A stretch of DNA of 64,000 bases, from NCBI RefSeq assembly GCF_026013615.1, contig NZ_JAPDPI010000024.1, forward strand, positions 1 through 64,000, given 5' to 3'. Below, piece by piece: positions 57,197 through 64,000 of this stretch (its first letter is position 1; each line of letters begins with the position of its first letter). Source of the stretch: Plebeiibacterium marinum (GTDB lineage: Bacteria; Bacteroidota; Bacteroidia; Bacteroidales; Marinilabiliaceae). The position numbers and the translations under genes were made by a program. Under the pieces are notes generated by a model. That model ran no database searches. It was not told where the DNA came from and saw nothing but the letters and a program-made list of their open reading frames with translations.

Positions 57197-58303
57197 TTAA
57201 TTAGAGCCTGGGAATTTCAGATAGGTTTTTATTGGGTAATGATCGCTATAGTTTACCTTGATTCTTTTGTGGTTATAAGATTCAAATGATTTATCGTGGA
57301 ATATAAAATCTATCCTAAAGGGGGGTAAATTGCCATTGTAAGTTCCGCCAAAACCTGAGCCGGATTCGATAAATGAATCTTTTAAATTCCCTTTTACTTT
57401 TCGGTATACATAAGATACCGGAGTGTCGTTAAAATCACCGCAGATAATAGCGGGGTATGGAGAATTGTTTACATGGCGTCCAATAGTCTCTGCCTGATAC
57501 GAACGGTTTGAAAACGCTGTATTTAATTTAGTAAATATCTCAGAAATTCCTTTTCTGCGTTCTTCATCGTTTTTAAATTCCAAACTATCAATGAAGTTAT
57601 AGTTCTCTTTTTTTAATCGAATGGATTCCAGGTGATTGTTAAAAATCCTGATATTTTTGCCACCTACAATAATGTCAGTTTGGGTACTGAAGTTAGATGT
57701 GTTTTTAAAGTTAAAAGCTTTTTTGTTTGTTATAGGGTATTTAGAAAAGGTTGCCAAACCATATTTTTTACCTGATTTGGTAACAATGTTATATTCCAGG
57801 TGCTTATATTTATACTGCTTAAATTTTGAAAGTATGTTGTTTTCAGAATACTGATCTTTTTTGTTGTTGATGTAAAATTCTTGCAGACATAAAACATCAG
57901 GGTTTTGTTCTTTAATAAACTGATATATTTTTTGAGGTGTATTTTTATCTTTAGTCCATACATATTTATCGAACATCCTAACATTATATGACATTACGGA
58001 TATGCCGGTTTCAGGTTGTTTGATGTTTTCAATGTTTCTCCCGTTTAGTTGGAATACGCCATTCCATTGCGACCAGGTAATTATGATCAGGGTAAGAGAT
58101 ATAAGAACACGTTTTCTTTTTTTGAATACCCAATATATAACAAATAGTACGTTGGCTACCCAGAAAAACGGAAAAACAAACCCAAGGAAAGAAATAAAGC
58201 TTATGTGCGCAGGGCTGATGTATCCTCCTATTGATGCCAACAATAAAACTGATGCAAAAAACAAATTAAGCAGAAATACCAGTGAGCGGGTTACTTTATT
58301 CAA
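57197..58303 (-). CDS. membrane-anchored endonuclease/exonuclease/phosphatase family protein
   Basis: 368 residues. Two to three N-terminal spans (about 5-85), then a DNase I-like EEP domain: VMSYNVRMFD, LCLQEFY (metal Glu), IFNNHLES, ICGDFNDTP, FRIDFIFHD and YSDHYPI, which hold the metal and catalytic residues. Substrates in this fold range from DNA to phospholipids; the membrane anchor suggests a lipid or envelope phosphoester. The start is TTG: an in-frame stop lies seven codons upstream with no ATG between. It is the last gene of the mutL unit. Substrate unknown. Confidence 0.85.
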   Translation of the reverse strand: MNKVTRSLVFLLNLFFASVLLLASIGGYISPAHISFISFLGFVFPFFWVANVLFVIYWVFKKRKRVLISLTLIIITWSQWNGVFQLNGRNIENIKQPETGISVMSYNVRMFDKYVWTKDKNTPQKIYQFIKEQNPDVLCLQEFYINNKKDQYSENNILSKFKQYKYKHLEYNIVTKSGKKYGLATFSKYPITNKKAFNFKNTSNFSTQTDIIVGGKNIRIFNNHLESIRLKKENYNFIDSLEFKNDEERRKGISEIFTKLNTAFSNRSYQAETIGRHVNNSPYPAIICGDFNDTPVSYVYRKVKGNLKDSFIESGSGFGGTYNGNLPPFRIDFIFHDKSFESYNHKRIKVNYSDHYPIKTYLKFPGSN

Positions 58304-58317
58304 AACTGATTTTTTTA

Positions 58318-59208
58318 TTAGTTATTACTGGCATTAAACAAATCCTCTTTTTCCTGTTTTGTCAAACTTTCGTACCCACTTGCCTTAATTTTATCTAATA
58401 TGCGGTCAATGTCGCTTTGTTTTTTTCTTTTTTGGGCATTGTATTCCATATCGTTCATTGGTCTTTTGCTCTTGTTGTATGTTACCTTCATTTTAGGCTT
58501 TGGAGAAAAAAACGAAACAGCCCGATCCATAAAACGGTTAAATTTCATGGTAACGTCTTTTCCCTTTGTAAGTTGGGCAGTGTAAAATAAACCAAACAAA
58601 GCACCCCCTATATGGGCCAGGTGGCCTCCTGTATTTTGCATACTTCCCACTCCAATAATATCCATAATTAATATTACTAAGGCAAGGTGCATCAATTTTA
58701 CAGGACCTATAAACAATAAATGCACCTTAAAGTTTGGCGCATACTTTGCAGATGCAAAAATAATAGCCATTACAGAAGCTGAAGCTCCCAGCATGATAGC
58801 ACTGGGAACAAAATCCTGTAACCCCGGAAAAATATTATATGAAATAATATATAGCAGTGCACCGGAAATACCTCCCATAAAATAGGTTCCCAATAATTGC
58901 CTTGGGTTAAAAAACTGAAGAAATATTTTTCCAAACCAAAACAAGGTCAGCATATTAAATAGGATATGGATAAAATCGAAATGTAAAAACATATAAGTGA
59001 TAATACTCCATGGTTGGAATATAAGATTTTCCAGGCTGGCAGGAACGGATAACCAGTAGAGTATGGGTATATTAATATCGCTTAGTGTTAAAGCAAAAAG
59101 AGCATGTAGTATTCTGATTACAACAAAAACGCCCAGATTAATGTAAATTAACCGGGTAACAACGCCTCCTTGTCTGAATGATTGCTTAATTTCATCAATT
59201 ATTGACAT
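58318..59208 (-). CDS. rhomboid-family intramembrane protease (variant active-site loop)
   Basis: 296 residues with about six spans and a basic tail. The rhomboid Asn is in FIHILFNML, and the GxS motif is GASAS where most members have GASGA, so the catalytic Ser is kept. The partner His is in GGHLAHIGGALFG. A long charged C-terminal tail (about 225-296) extends into the cytoplasm. It is the second of two adjacent rhomboids and starts 43 bases after the other. It may cut membrane proteins; activity is not certain with the altered loop. Confidence 0.88.
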   Translation of the reverse strand: MSIIDEIKQSFRQGGVVTRLIYINLGVFVVIRILHALFALTLSDINIPILYWLSVPASLENLIFQPWSIITYMFLHFDFIHILFNMLTLFWFGKIFLQFFNPRQLLGTYFMGGISGALLYIISYNIFPGLQDFVPSAIMLGASASVMAIIFASAKYAPNFKVHLLFIGPVKLMHLALVILIMDIIGVGSMQNTGGHLAHIGGALFGLFYTAQLTKGKDVTMKFNRFMDRAVSFFSPKPKMKVTYNKSKRPMNDMEYNAQKRKKQSDIDRILDKIKASGYESLTKQEKEDLFNASNN

Positions 59209-59250
59209 AGCATAAATAATATTAGGTATTAGCAGTAAAGATAAATTTAT

Positions 59251-60009
59251 TTAAAATTGCTTTCTCTGCCAAAAACGAATGATAATAAATCCAACTAGCA
59301 TTCCGCCTAAGTGAGCAAGATGGGCTACGTTATCACCACGGTTGTTCTGAAGCATTAAAAAAGTTTCTAATGCACCATATATCATTACAAAATATTTTGC
59401 TTTAACCGGAAAGATCAGTTGTATATAGATATACTCATTAGGAAACAACATTCCAAAAGCCAATAAAATCCCAAACACTGCACCAGAAGCCCCTACCATT
59501 GGTACATTTACAATTCGGTTTAGACTGGCTGCTGTAGTGTCAACATAGTTTTTATATTCTGATAATATAGAAAATCCCTTTTCATATATTTCAGAAACTA
59601 TTTCTGGCGGAAGCGAAGCTGCTATAAACCTTGCCCTGATAAAGGCTACTAAAACGTATATTAAACCGGCACCTATTCCTGTTGCCAGGTAATAGAACAG
59701 GAATTTTTGCGATCCCCATGTTCTTTCAATGGCAGAACCTAACATAAAAAGGGCAAGCATATTAAAAAAGATATGCTCAAAACCTCCATGCATAAACATA
59801 TAGGTAATATATTGAAAGAAATGGAATTGGTTGCTGCCAGGTGTATACAGACCAAAAATAGAGTTCAGGTCAATTCTTGTAAAACCAATTCCGGGAATGG
59901 AAAAACCTTTTGAGAATAAAAGCATTGCAATAAAGGCAAGGGCATTTATTATTAAAATGTTTTTTATTATTGGAGGAATATTACTGAATATTGATTGTCT
60001 TTGAAACAT
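59251..60009 (-). CDS. rhomboid-family intramembrane serine protease
   Basis: 252 residues, about six spans. Active-site features are complete: Asn in GFEHIFFNMLAL, Ser in MVGASGAVFG, and His in VAHLAHLGGMLVG. Insertions between spans 3 and 4 (about 125-170) are common in Bacteroidetes members. It precedes the second rhomboid and follows mutL. Substrates unknown. Confidence 0.92.
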   Translation of the reverse strand: MFQRQSIFSNIPPIIKNILIINALAFIAMLLFSKGFSIPGIGFTRIDLNSIFGLYTPGSNQFHFFQYITYMFMHGGFEHIFFNMLALFMLGSAIERTWGSQKFLFYYLATGIGAGLIYVLVAFIRARFIAASLPPEIVSEIYEKGFSILSEYKNYVDTTAASLNRIVNVPMVGASGAVFGILLAFGMLFPNEYIYIQLIFPVKAKYFVMIYGALETFLMLQNNRGDNVAHLAHLGGMLVGFIIIRFWQRKQF

Positions 60010-60086
60010 ATTAATTTGTTATAATTCTTAATGTTAATGCATTACTCTTATACAAGTATCACACCATTTTTGTTTACGCCATTTTG

Positions 60087-62021
60087 TCATTTAAAGCGCG
60101 TTTCTATTTCATCGTTCGATAATATTGAGATCACAGGTTTTCCATCTGGCGAATAATTAGGAACCTGGCAGGTAAATAGTTGCCCGATAAGTTCATCCAT
60201 TTCTTCTGATGTGAGAAACTGTCCGTGTTTTATCGACGATTGTTGAGCCATTGATTTGGCTATCCGTTCTTTTAAATCTGATTCAAGGTTTACCTCTCCG
60301 CTTTTGTATGCTTCAATAATTTCATCAATCAACATTTTTGGATTCATTTTTTCCATGTTAACAGGCATGCCTCTCACTTCAAATGAATTATCTCCCAATT
60401 TGTTTAAATCCAGACCAAACATTTGAAGGTCAACAAGAAGTTCTTCAACAATAATGGTATCTTCGGCATTAAACTCTATTTGTTCAGGAAAAAGGCTTTG
60501 CTGAGTCATGCTTTGTTGTGTAGAAATCGAAAGCATTAACCGTTCAAATAAAATGCGTTCATGAGCCCTTTTTTGATCAACCATCATTAAACCGGATTTT
60601 CCAGAAGTCATGATATAACGGTTTTTAAACTGAAAACAAGATGCGCCGGAGGATGATTCCTCACTCATGCCTTTTGACATAAAGGTTTGTTGAACCGGTT
60701 CTTGTTCTGTTGTTGTTTCTTCATAAGTATTATCAGTATCAGGCTGTATGTCATCAAATGGCATTGTGCCTTTTTCTGATTCAAAATCATTGTATAGTTG
60801 TTCCCAGTTTTTTGGCGTTGATTTTGGTGAATAGGAACCTCCTGATGCTGACCCTGAATTATAGGAATTAGAACTTCCTCCTCCTGTAAAACCAGAGGTA
60901 TCCGGTATTTGGGTTTCAAAAGGATTGAAGAATGGATTTACTTCTATCGTAGGTTCGTCGTTGTCGGTATTTGTAGTGTTAACGGGGATGTCAACTTTAT
61001 TAGCAGTATCAAAATCGATAGTAGGTACCATATTGTGTTTGCCAAGGCTTTCTCTTACACAGGCATTTGTGATATGCCATATGGCTCTTTCATCTTCAAA
61101 CTTAATCTCGGTTTTCGTTGGATGAATATTAATATCAATAATCTTCGGGTCTACTTCAAAAAATAAGAAGTAAGCAGGAACTGTATTGGCTTGTATTAAA
61201 TTTGAATAAGCTTCTGTAACTGCCTTGTGCAGGTATGGATGGCGCATATATCTTTGATTTACAAAAAAGAATTGGTCGCCTGATGATTTGCGGGCAGATT
61301 CAGGTTTGCCTATAAAACCATGAATTTTCACCAAGGTTGTTTCTGTTTCTACCGGAACCAATTGTTGGTTCATTGATTTACCCAGCATGTTGATGATCCG
61401 TTGACGGAGATTTGATGCCGGCAACTGGAATAGTGGCATGTTGTTGTGGTCCAGGCTGAAAGTAATATCTGAATTAGCGAGTGCAATCCGCTGAAACTCG
61501 TTGATGATATGTCTTAGTTCTGTGGAATCTTTTTTTAAGAATTTACGGCGTGCAGGAACATTATAAAAAAGGTTTTTTATCATAAAGTTACTGCCAGATG
61601 CACAGTTTACTACTTCCTGTTTTTCGACTTTAGAACCTGCAATTTCAATATGTGTCCCCAGTTCGTCACCATTTTTTTTGGTTTTGAGCTCTACCTGTGC
61701 AACAGCAGCGATGGATGCCAGGGCTTCTCCTCTAAATCCCATGGTCCTGATGGCAAAAAGGTCATTTACGTTACTGATCTTTGATGTTGCATGGCGTTCA
61801 AAAGCCATACGTGCATCGGAAGCTGACATTCCGCATCCATTGTCAATTACCTGGACAAGGGTTCTTCCTGCATCTTTTACAATTACTTTTATGTCGGTAC
61901 TACCTGCATCTATCGCATTTTCAACAAGCTCTTTGATCATGGATGCTGGTCGTTGAATAACTTCTCCTGCTGCAATTTGATTGGCGACTGAATCGGGTAA
62001 TAGCTGTATTATATCTGACAT
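60087..62021 (-). CDS. mutL: DNA mismatch repair protein MutL
   Basis: 644 residues. The N-terminal GHKL ATPase has SVANQIAAGEVIQRPASMIKELVENAIDAG, DNGCGM, and TMGFRGEALASI; a low-complexity Gly/Ser-Thr linker (about 355-430) leads to the C-terminal dimer domain. In many MutL proteins this domain is a nicking endonuclease with DQHA(x)2E(x)4E. Here it reads D-Q-K-R-A-H-E, with the metal-binding His replaced by Lys, and the end CPHGRP motif is reduced to S-P-D-G-K-P. It may therefore not nick on its own. First gene of its unit. Confidence 0.95.
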   Translation of the reverse strand: MSDIIQLLPDSVANQIAAGEVIQRPASMIKELVENAIDAGSTDIKVIVKDAGRTLVQVIDNGCGMSASDARMAFERHATSKISNVNDLFAIRTMGFRGEALASIAAVAQVELKTKKNGDELGTHIEIAGSKVEKQEVVNCASGSNFMIKNLFYNVPARRKFLKKDSTELRHIINEFQRIALANSDITFSLDHNNMPLFQLPASNLRQRIINMLGKSMNQQLVPVETETTLVKIHGFIGKPESARKSSGDQFFFVNQRYMRHPYLHKAVTEAYSNLIQANTVPAYFLFFEVDPKIIDINIHPTKTEIKFEDERAIWHITNACVRESLGKHNMVPTIDFDTANKVDIPVNTTNTDNDEPTIEVNPFFNPFETQIPDTSGFTGGGSSNSYNSGSASGGSYSPKSTPKNWEQLYNDFESEKGTMPFDDIQPDTDNTYEETTTEQEPVQQTFMSKGMSEESSSGASCFQFKNRYIMTSGKSGLMMVDQKRAHERILFERLMLSISTQQSMTQQSLFPEQIEFNAEDTIIVEELLVDLQMFGLDLNKLGDNSFEVRGMPVNMEKMNPKMLIDEIIEAYKSGEVNLESDLKERIAKSMAQQSSIKHGQFLTSEEMDELIGQLFTCQVPNYSPDGKPVISILSNDEIETRFK

Positions 62022-62053
62022 ATAAATAAACGAAAATTAAATTCCTGAATAAA

Positions 62054-62086
62054 ACAAAAAACACCTGTGTAGCAGATGTTTTTTGT
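62054..62086 (-). terminator. intrinsic terminator after the small membrane protein gene
   Basis: On the minus strand a 14-bp stem (ACAAAAAACATCTG / CAGGTGTTTTTTGT, one G-T wobble) encloses a five-base loop; the T tract is within the stem and continues as TTTATT. It separates the small gene from mutL. Confidence 0.65.
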
Positions 62087-62123
62087 AATGTTTTGATTTA
62101 AATATTTTTAAATGGATTGAGGT

Positions 62124-62444
62124 TTACATGTAGTGCATAATCCATTCCTTACTTGTATTAAATAAGTAATAAAATGCAATCATTAGTCCTATGAGGATAA
62201 CAATTAACCTCAAATTTGACTTGCGTTTTTCTTTTCGGGCAACATCAAAGTGAGTTTGAATTTTTCTACGCATTTTACCTCTGATTCGATCCTCGTTACT
62301 TCTGTTGTCCTCCTCTTGCTCAAGCCCAAGTTCATCCCTGATTCTTCTGTTTCTGTCATCACGCTCTTCCTTCGCTTCATCATAGTATATTGGATTATGA
62401 TGAAATGTTCTGTGCCTGGCCGTTTTTATTAATGTAAATCTCAT
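62124..62444 (-). CDS. hypothetical small membrane protein
   Basis: 106 residues. A highly charged, basic N-terminal region (about 1-75, rich in Arg/Glu/Asp) ends in one hydrophobic span (about 79-97) and a short tail. The arrangement suggests a tail-anchored protein. Its start is a few bases after a clean -7 element, and it ends at a terminator, so it is a single-gene unit. No family recognised. Confidence 0.7.
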   Translation of the reverse strand: MRFTLIKTARHRTFHHNPIYYDEAKEERDDRNRRIRDELGLEQEEDNRSNEDRIRGKMRRKIQTHFDVARKEKRKSNLRLIVILIGLMIAFYYLFNTSKEWIMHYM

Positions 62445-62470
62445 TTTTTAATATTGATCTGTTTACACAA

Positions 62471-62478
62471 CAAAGATA
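62471..62478 (-). promoter_or_regulatory. Bacteroidetes -7 element (TATCTTTG)
   Basis: The minus strand reads TATCTTTG, 26 bases before the ATG of the small membrane protein gene. The match is complete; the -33 box is not clear. Confidence 0.5.
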
Positions 62479-62593
62479 CAAGTAAAAATCCTAAAATCGG
62501 AATTTAGATATTAACATGAAATGCTAATGAATTTTATCTGATATATACTTCAAAAATTACGCCAATCAGCTTAAAAAGAATTATTGTTTTTTA

Positions 62594-63790
62594 TTAATAG
62601 TTAAGTGTTTTTCGTGTAACAGCAATAAAAATATCCATTGACCTGAGATGCTCTTTTAATGACATTAAATCCTTGATTTTGATCATGCCAATTTTATAAT
62701 TGTATTCAGGGCCGATGTATTCTTCTGATATGGATTCAAATTTAAATTTTTCTAAATCTTCCATCTTTTTGTATCGAAGATAAATCTCAATAGTTACATC
62801 CTTTTCGTATTTGAATGAATTGTAAAAATTCATTTTTTTGTATTCATATCTGTAATCGTGTGCAATGGCAGTAATATCTGATAGCACAGCTGAGCCCGTG
62901 GGGTGTCCTCCTGCTCCTTTTCCAAACATAAATTGTTTATCGTAAGCCAATCCTTTGATTACAACTCCATTGAATTCATCTTCAACGTTATATATGTATT
63001 TGTCGCGTTGTACAAGACGGGGCAATACAAATAATGAAATTTTGTTTTCTTCTAGCTTTTCAACCTGTCCAACAAGTTTTATTTTGTACCCTTTTTCTTT
63101 CGCATACCGAATATCGAAATCGGAAATGTTTGAGATTCCATAGTTCAATACATCATTTGGATTAACAAGGGTTCCAAAGCTGTGTGCAGTAAGAATCACT
63201 AGCTTAAACAAGGAGTCAAATCCATCCACATCAAAACTTGGGTCGGCTTCTGCAAAACCTAAATCCTGAGCCTCTTTTAAGGCAGTAGAATAGTCTTTGT
63301 TGTGGTCAAATATTTTAGATAGGATATAGTTTGATGAGCCATTGAGAATTCCGGTAACAGAAAGCAAAAGGTCGTTGTCGTAGTATTCTTCCAGATTTCG
63401 GATTACCGGTATGCTACCGCAGGCAGAGGCTTCATAAAGCAATGAAACGTTATTTTCTTTTTGTAATTGGACTAACTCATTCAGGTTTTCTGCAATCATT
63501 TTTTTATTTGCAGAAACAACATTTTTTCCAGCTTTTAGGGCTTTGGTAACAATATGATATGCTTGTTCCGATTCTGAGATCAATTCTACAACCAGGTTTA
63601 TTTCAGGGTTGTTTAAAATATCATCGGCAGAATAACAAAACAAGCCATCGGGAAGGCTTCTTTGTTTTTTGTTTTTTACACAAATACTTAATATTTCTGC
63701 ATCCAGAGCCGGGCTCTTTTGAAGCACGTCATATAATCCTTGTCCAACAACACCAAAGCCAACTAGTCCAATTTTTAATTTCTTTTTCAT
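62594..63790 (-). CDS. hom: homoserine dehydrogenase
   Basis: 398 residues. The NAD(P) loop is GFGVVGQGLYDVL; ANKKMIAEN, LLYEASACGSIPVIR, ILNGSSNYIL and FAEADPSFDVDG (substrate region with catalytic Asp and Lys) follow. It reduces aspartate semialdehyde to homoserine for threonine and methionine synthesis. The final 60 residues do not form a clear ACT domain, and there is no fused aspartokinase, so classic threonine feedback through ACT is doubtful. It lies 75 bases after the MetY-like gene, behind an inverted repeat that surrounds its predicted promoter. Confidence 0.93.
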   Translation of the reverse strand: MKKKLKIGLVGFGVVGQGLYDVLQKSPALDAEILSICVKNKKQRSLPDGLFCYSADDILNNPEINLVVELISESEQAYHIVTKALKAGKNVVSANKKMIAENLNELVQLQKENNVSLLYEASACGSIPVIRNLEEYYDNDLLLSVTGILNGSSNYILSKIFDHNKDYSTALKEAQDLGFAEADPSFDVDGFDSLFKLVILTAHSFGTLVNPNDVLNYGISNISDFDIRYAKEKGYKIKLVGQVEKLEENKISLFVLPRLVQRDKYIYNVEDEFNGVVIKGLAYDKQFMFGKGAGGHPTGSAVLSDITAIAHDYRYEYKKMNFYNSFKYEKDVTIEIYLRYKKMEDLEKFKFESISEEYIGPEYNYKIGMIKIKDLMSLKEHLRSMDIFIAVTRKTLNY

Positions 63791-63813
63791 TTTGTAGTTT
63801 AATTTGTCAGGAA

Positions 63814-63854
63814 TTTATTCCTGCTCAAAAGTAGATACTTAAAGCAGGAATAAA
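63814..63854. promoter_or_regulatory. inverted repeat around the hom promoter
   Basis: TTTATTCCTGCT (63814-63825) and AGCAGGAATAAA (63843-63854) are a perfect 12-bp inverted repeat separated by 17 bases. The minus-strand -7 element TACTTTTG (63826-63833) lies in the spacer, so the arms flank the promoter of hom. It could be an operator, or a hairpin terminator/attenuator for the upstream MetY-like gene. A shorter GGAAT-TT-ATTCC palindrome overlaps the left arm. Confidence 0.55.
63826..63833 (-). promoter_or_regulatory. Bacteroidetes -7 element (TACTTTTG) for hom
   Basis: On the minus strand TACTTTTG fits TAnnTTTG, 36 bases before the hom ATG, in the spacer of the 12-bp inverted repeat. Confidence 0.5.
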
Positions 63855-63865
63855 TATGAGTTTTA

Positions 63866-64000
<135 letters not shown>

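Overview
The window looks like a chromosomal segment of a marine-type Bacteroidetes/Bacteroidota bacterium, probably Bacteroidales/Marinilabiliales-like. The evidence is AT-rich DNA, several TAnnTTTG -7 promoter elements in place of -10 boxes, few clear Shine-Dalgarno sites, a type IX secretion (T9SS) sorting domain on a PorZ-like protein, DUF5723 and Sia-family genes, and the gene order mutL-rhomboid-rhomboid-exo/endonuclease. I see no tRNA, rRNA, CRISPR array, insertion sequence or phage gene. No gap longer than 300 bases lacks a gene.

Layout. 1-6.9 kb is a surface-glycan locus: two CDP-glycerol glycerophosphotransferase-like enzymes, a TagD-like cytidylyltransferase with altered signature motifs, an SDR reductase, a Kdo/WaaP-type sugar kinase, a GT90 and a GT9 glycosyltransferase. 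7.0-8.8 kb holds atpC-atpD on the minus strand; the rest of the ATP synthase (atpB-E-F-H-A-G) is 38 kb away on the plus strand (47.2-52.2 kb), behind a bactofilin. 8.8-13.4 kb is a minus-strand run: a chorismatase/RidA-fold protein, an MMPL exporter and a short-chain polyprenyl diphosphate synthase.

13.5-35 kb is the centrepiece: about 20 consecutive plus-strand genes forming an unusual signalling supercluster. The first part is a chemosensory system: YfiR-like periplasmic protein, chemoreceptor with a C-terminal NYEKF CheR tether, STAS, CheY, Hpt, CheA, two CheW, CheR, a histidine-kinase-like protein whose phospho-accepting His is Asn, CheD and CheB. The second part is non-canonical: a membrane GAF-PAS-PAS protein, a second CheR, a degenerate CheR without its SAM motif, a lone CheB catalytic domain and a membrane GAF protein. 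It ends in a Sia-type partner switch (PPM/SpoIIE phosphatase, SiaB-like kinase, SiaC-like phosphoprotein with Thr at residue 68) and a TerB/FHA-like/ABCG-type transporter. No flagellar, gliding or diguanylate cyclase gene is present, so the output is probably not classical taxis. I infer that receptor signals feed an STAS/SiaC switch that may control the transporter or an unlinked effector.

35-46 kb holds a lipoprotein, a small secreted protein, a Gfo/Idh/MocA oxidoreductase, a DUF3352-like/propeller protein, PorZ, RdgB, a tandem universal stress protein and a membrane adenylate cyclase fused to an HD phosphohydrolase domain. 52-64 kb is mostly housekeeping: DUF5723 protein, lipoprotein, GmhA, a voltage-gated-type K+ channel with a zinc ribbon, FolA, ThyA, an exo/endonuclease-phosphatase, two rhomboids, MutL, a small membrane protein, homoserine dehydrogenase and the end of a MetY-like enzyme. 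Strong intrinsic terminators close several units, and an inverted repeat surrounds the predicted hom promoter.
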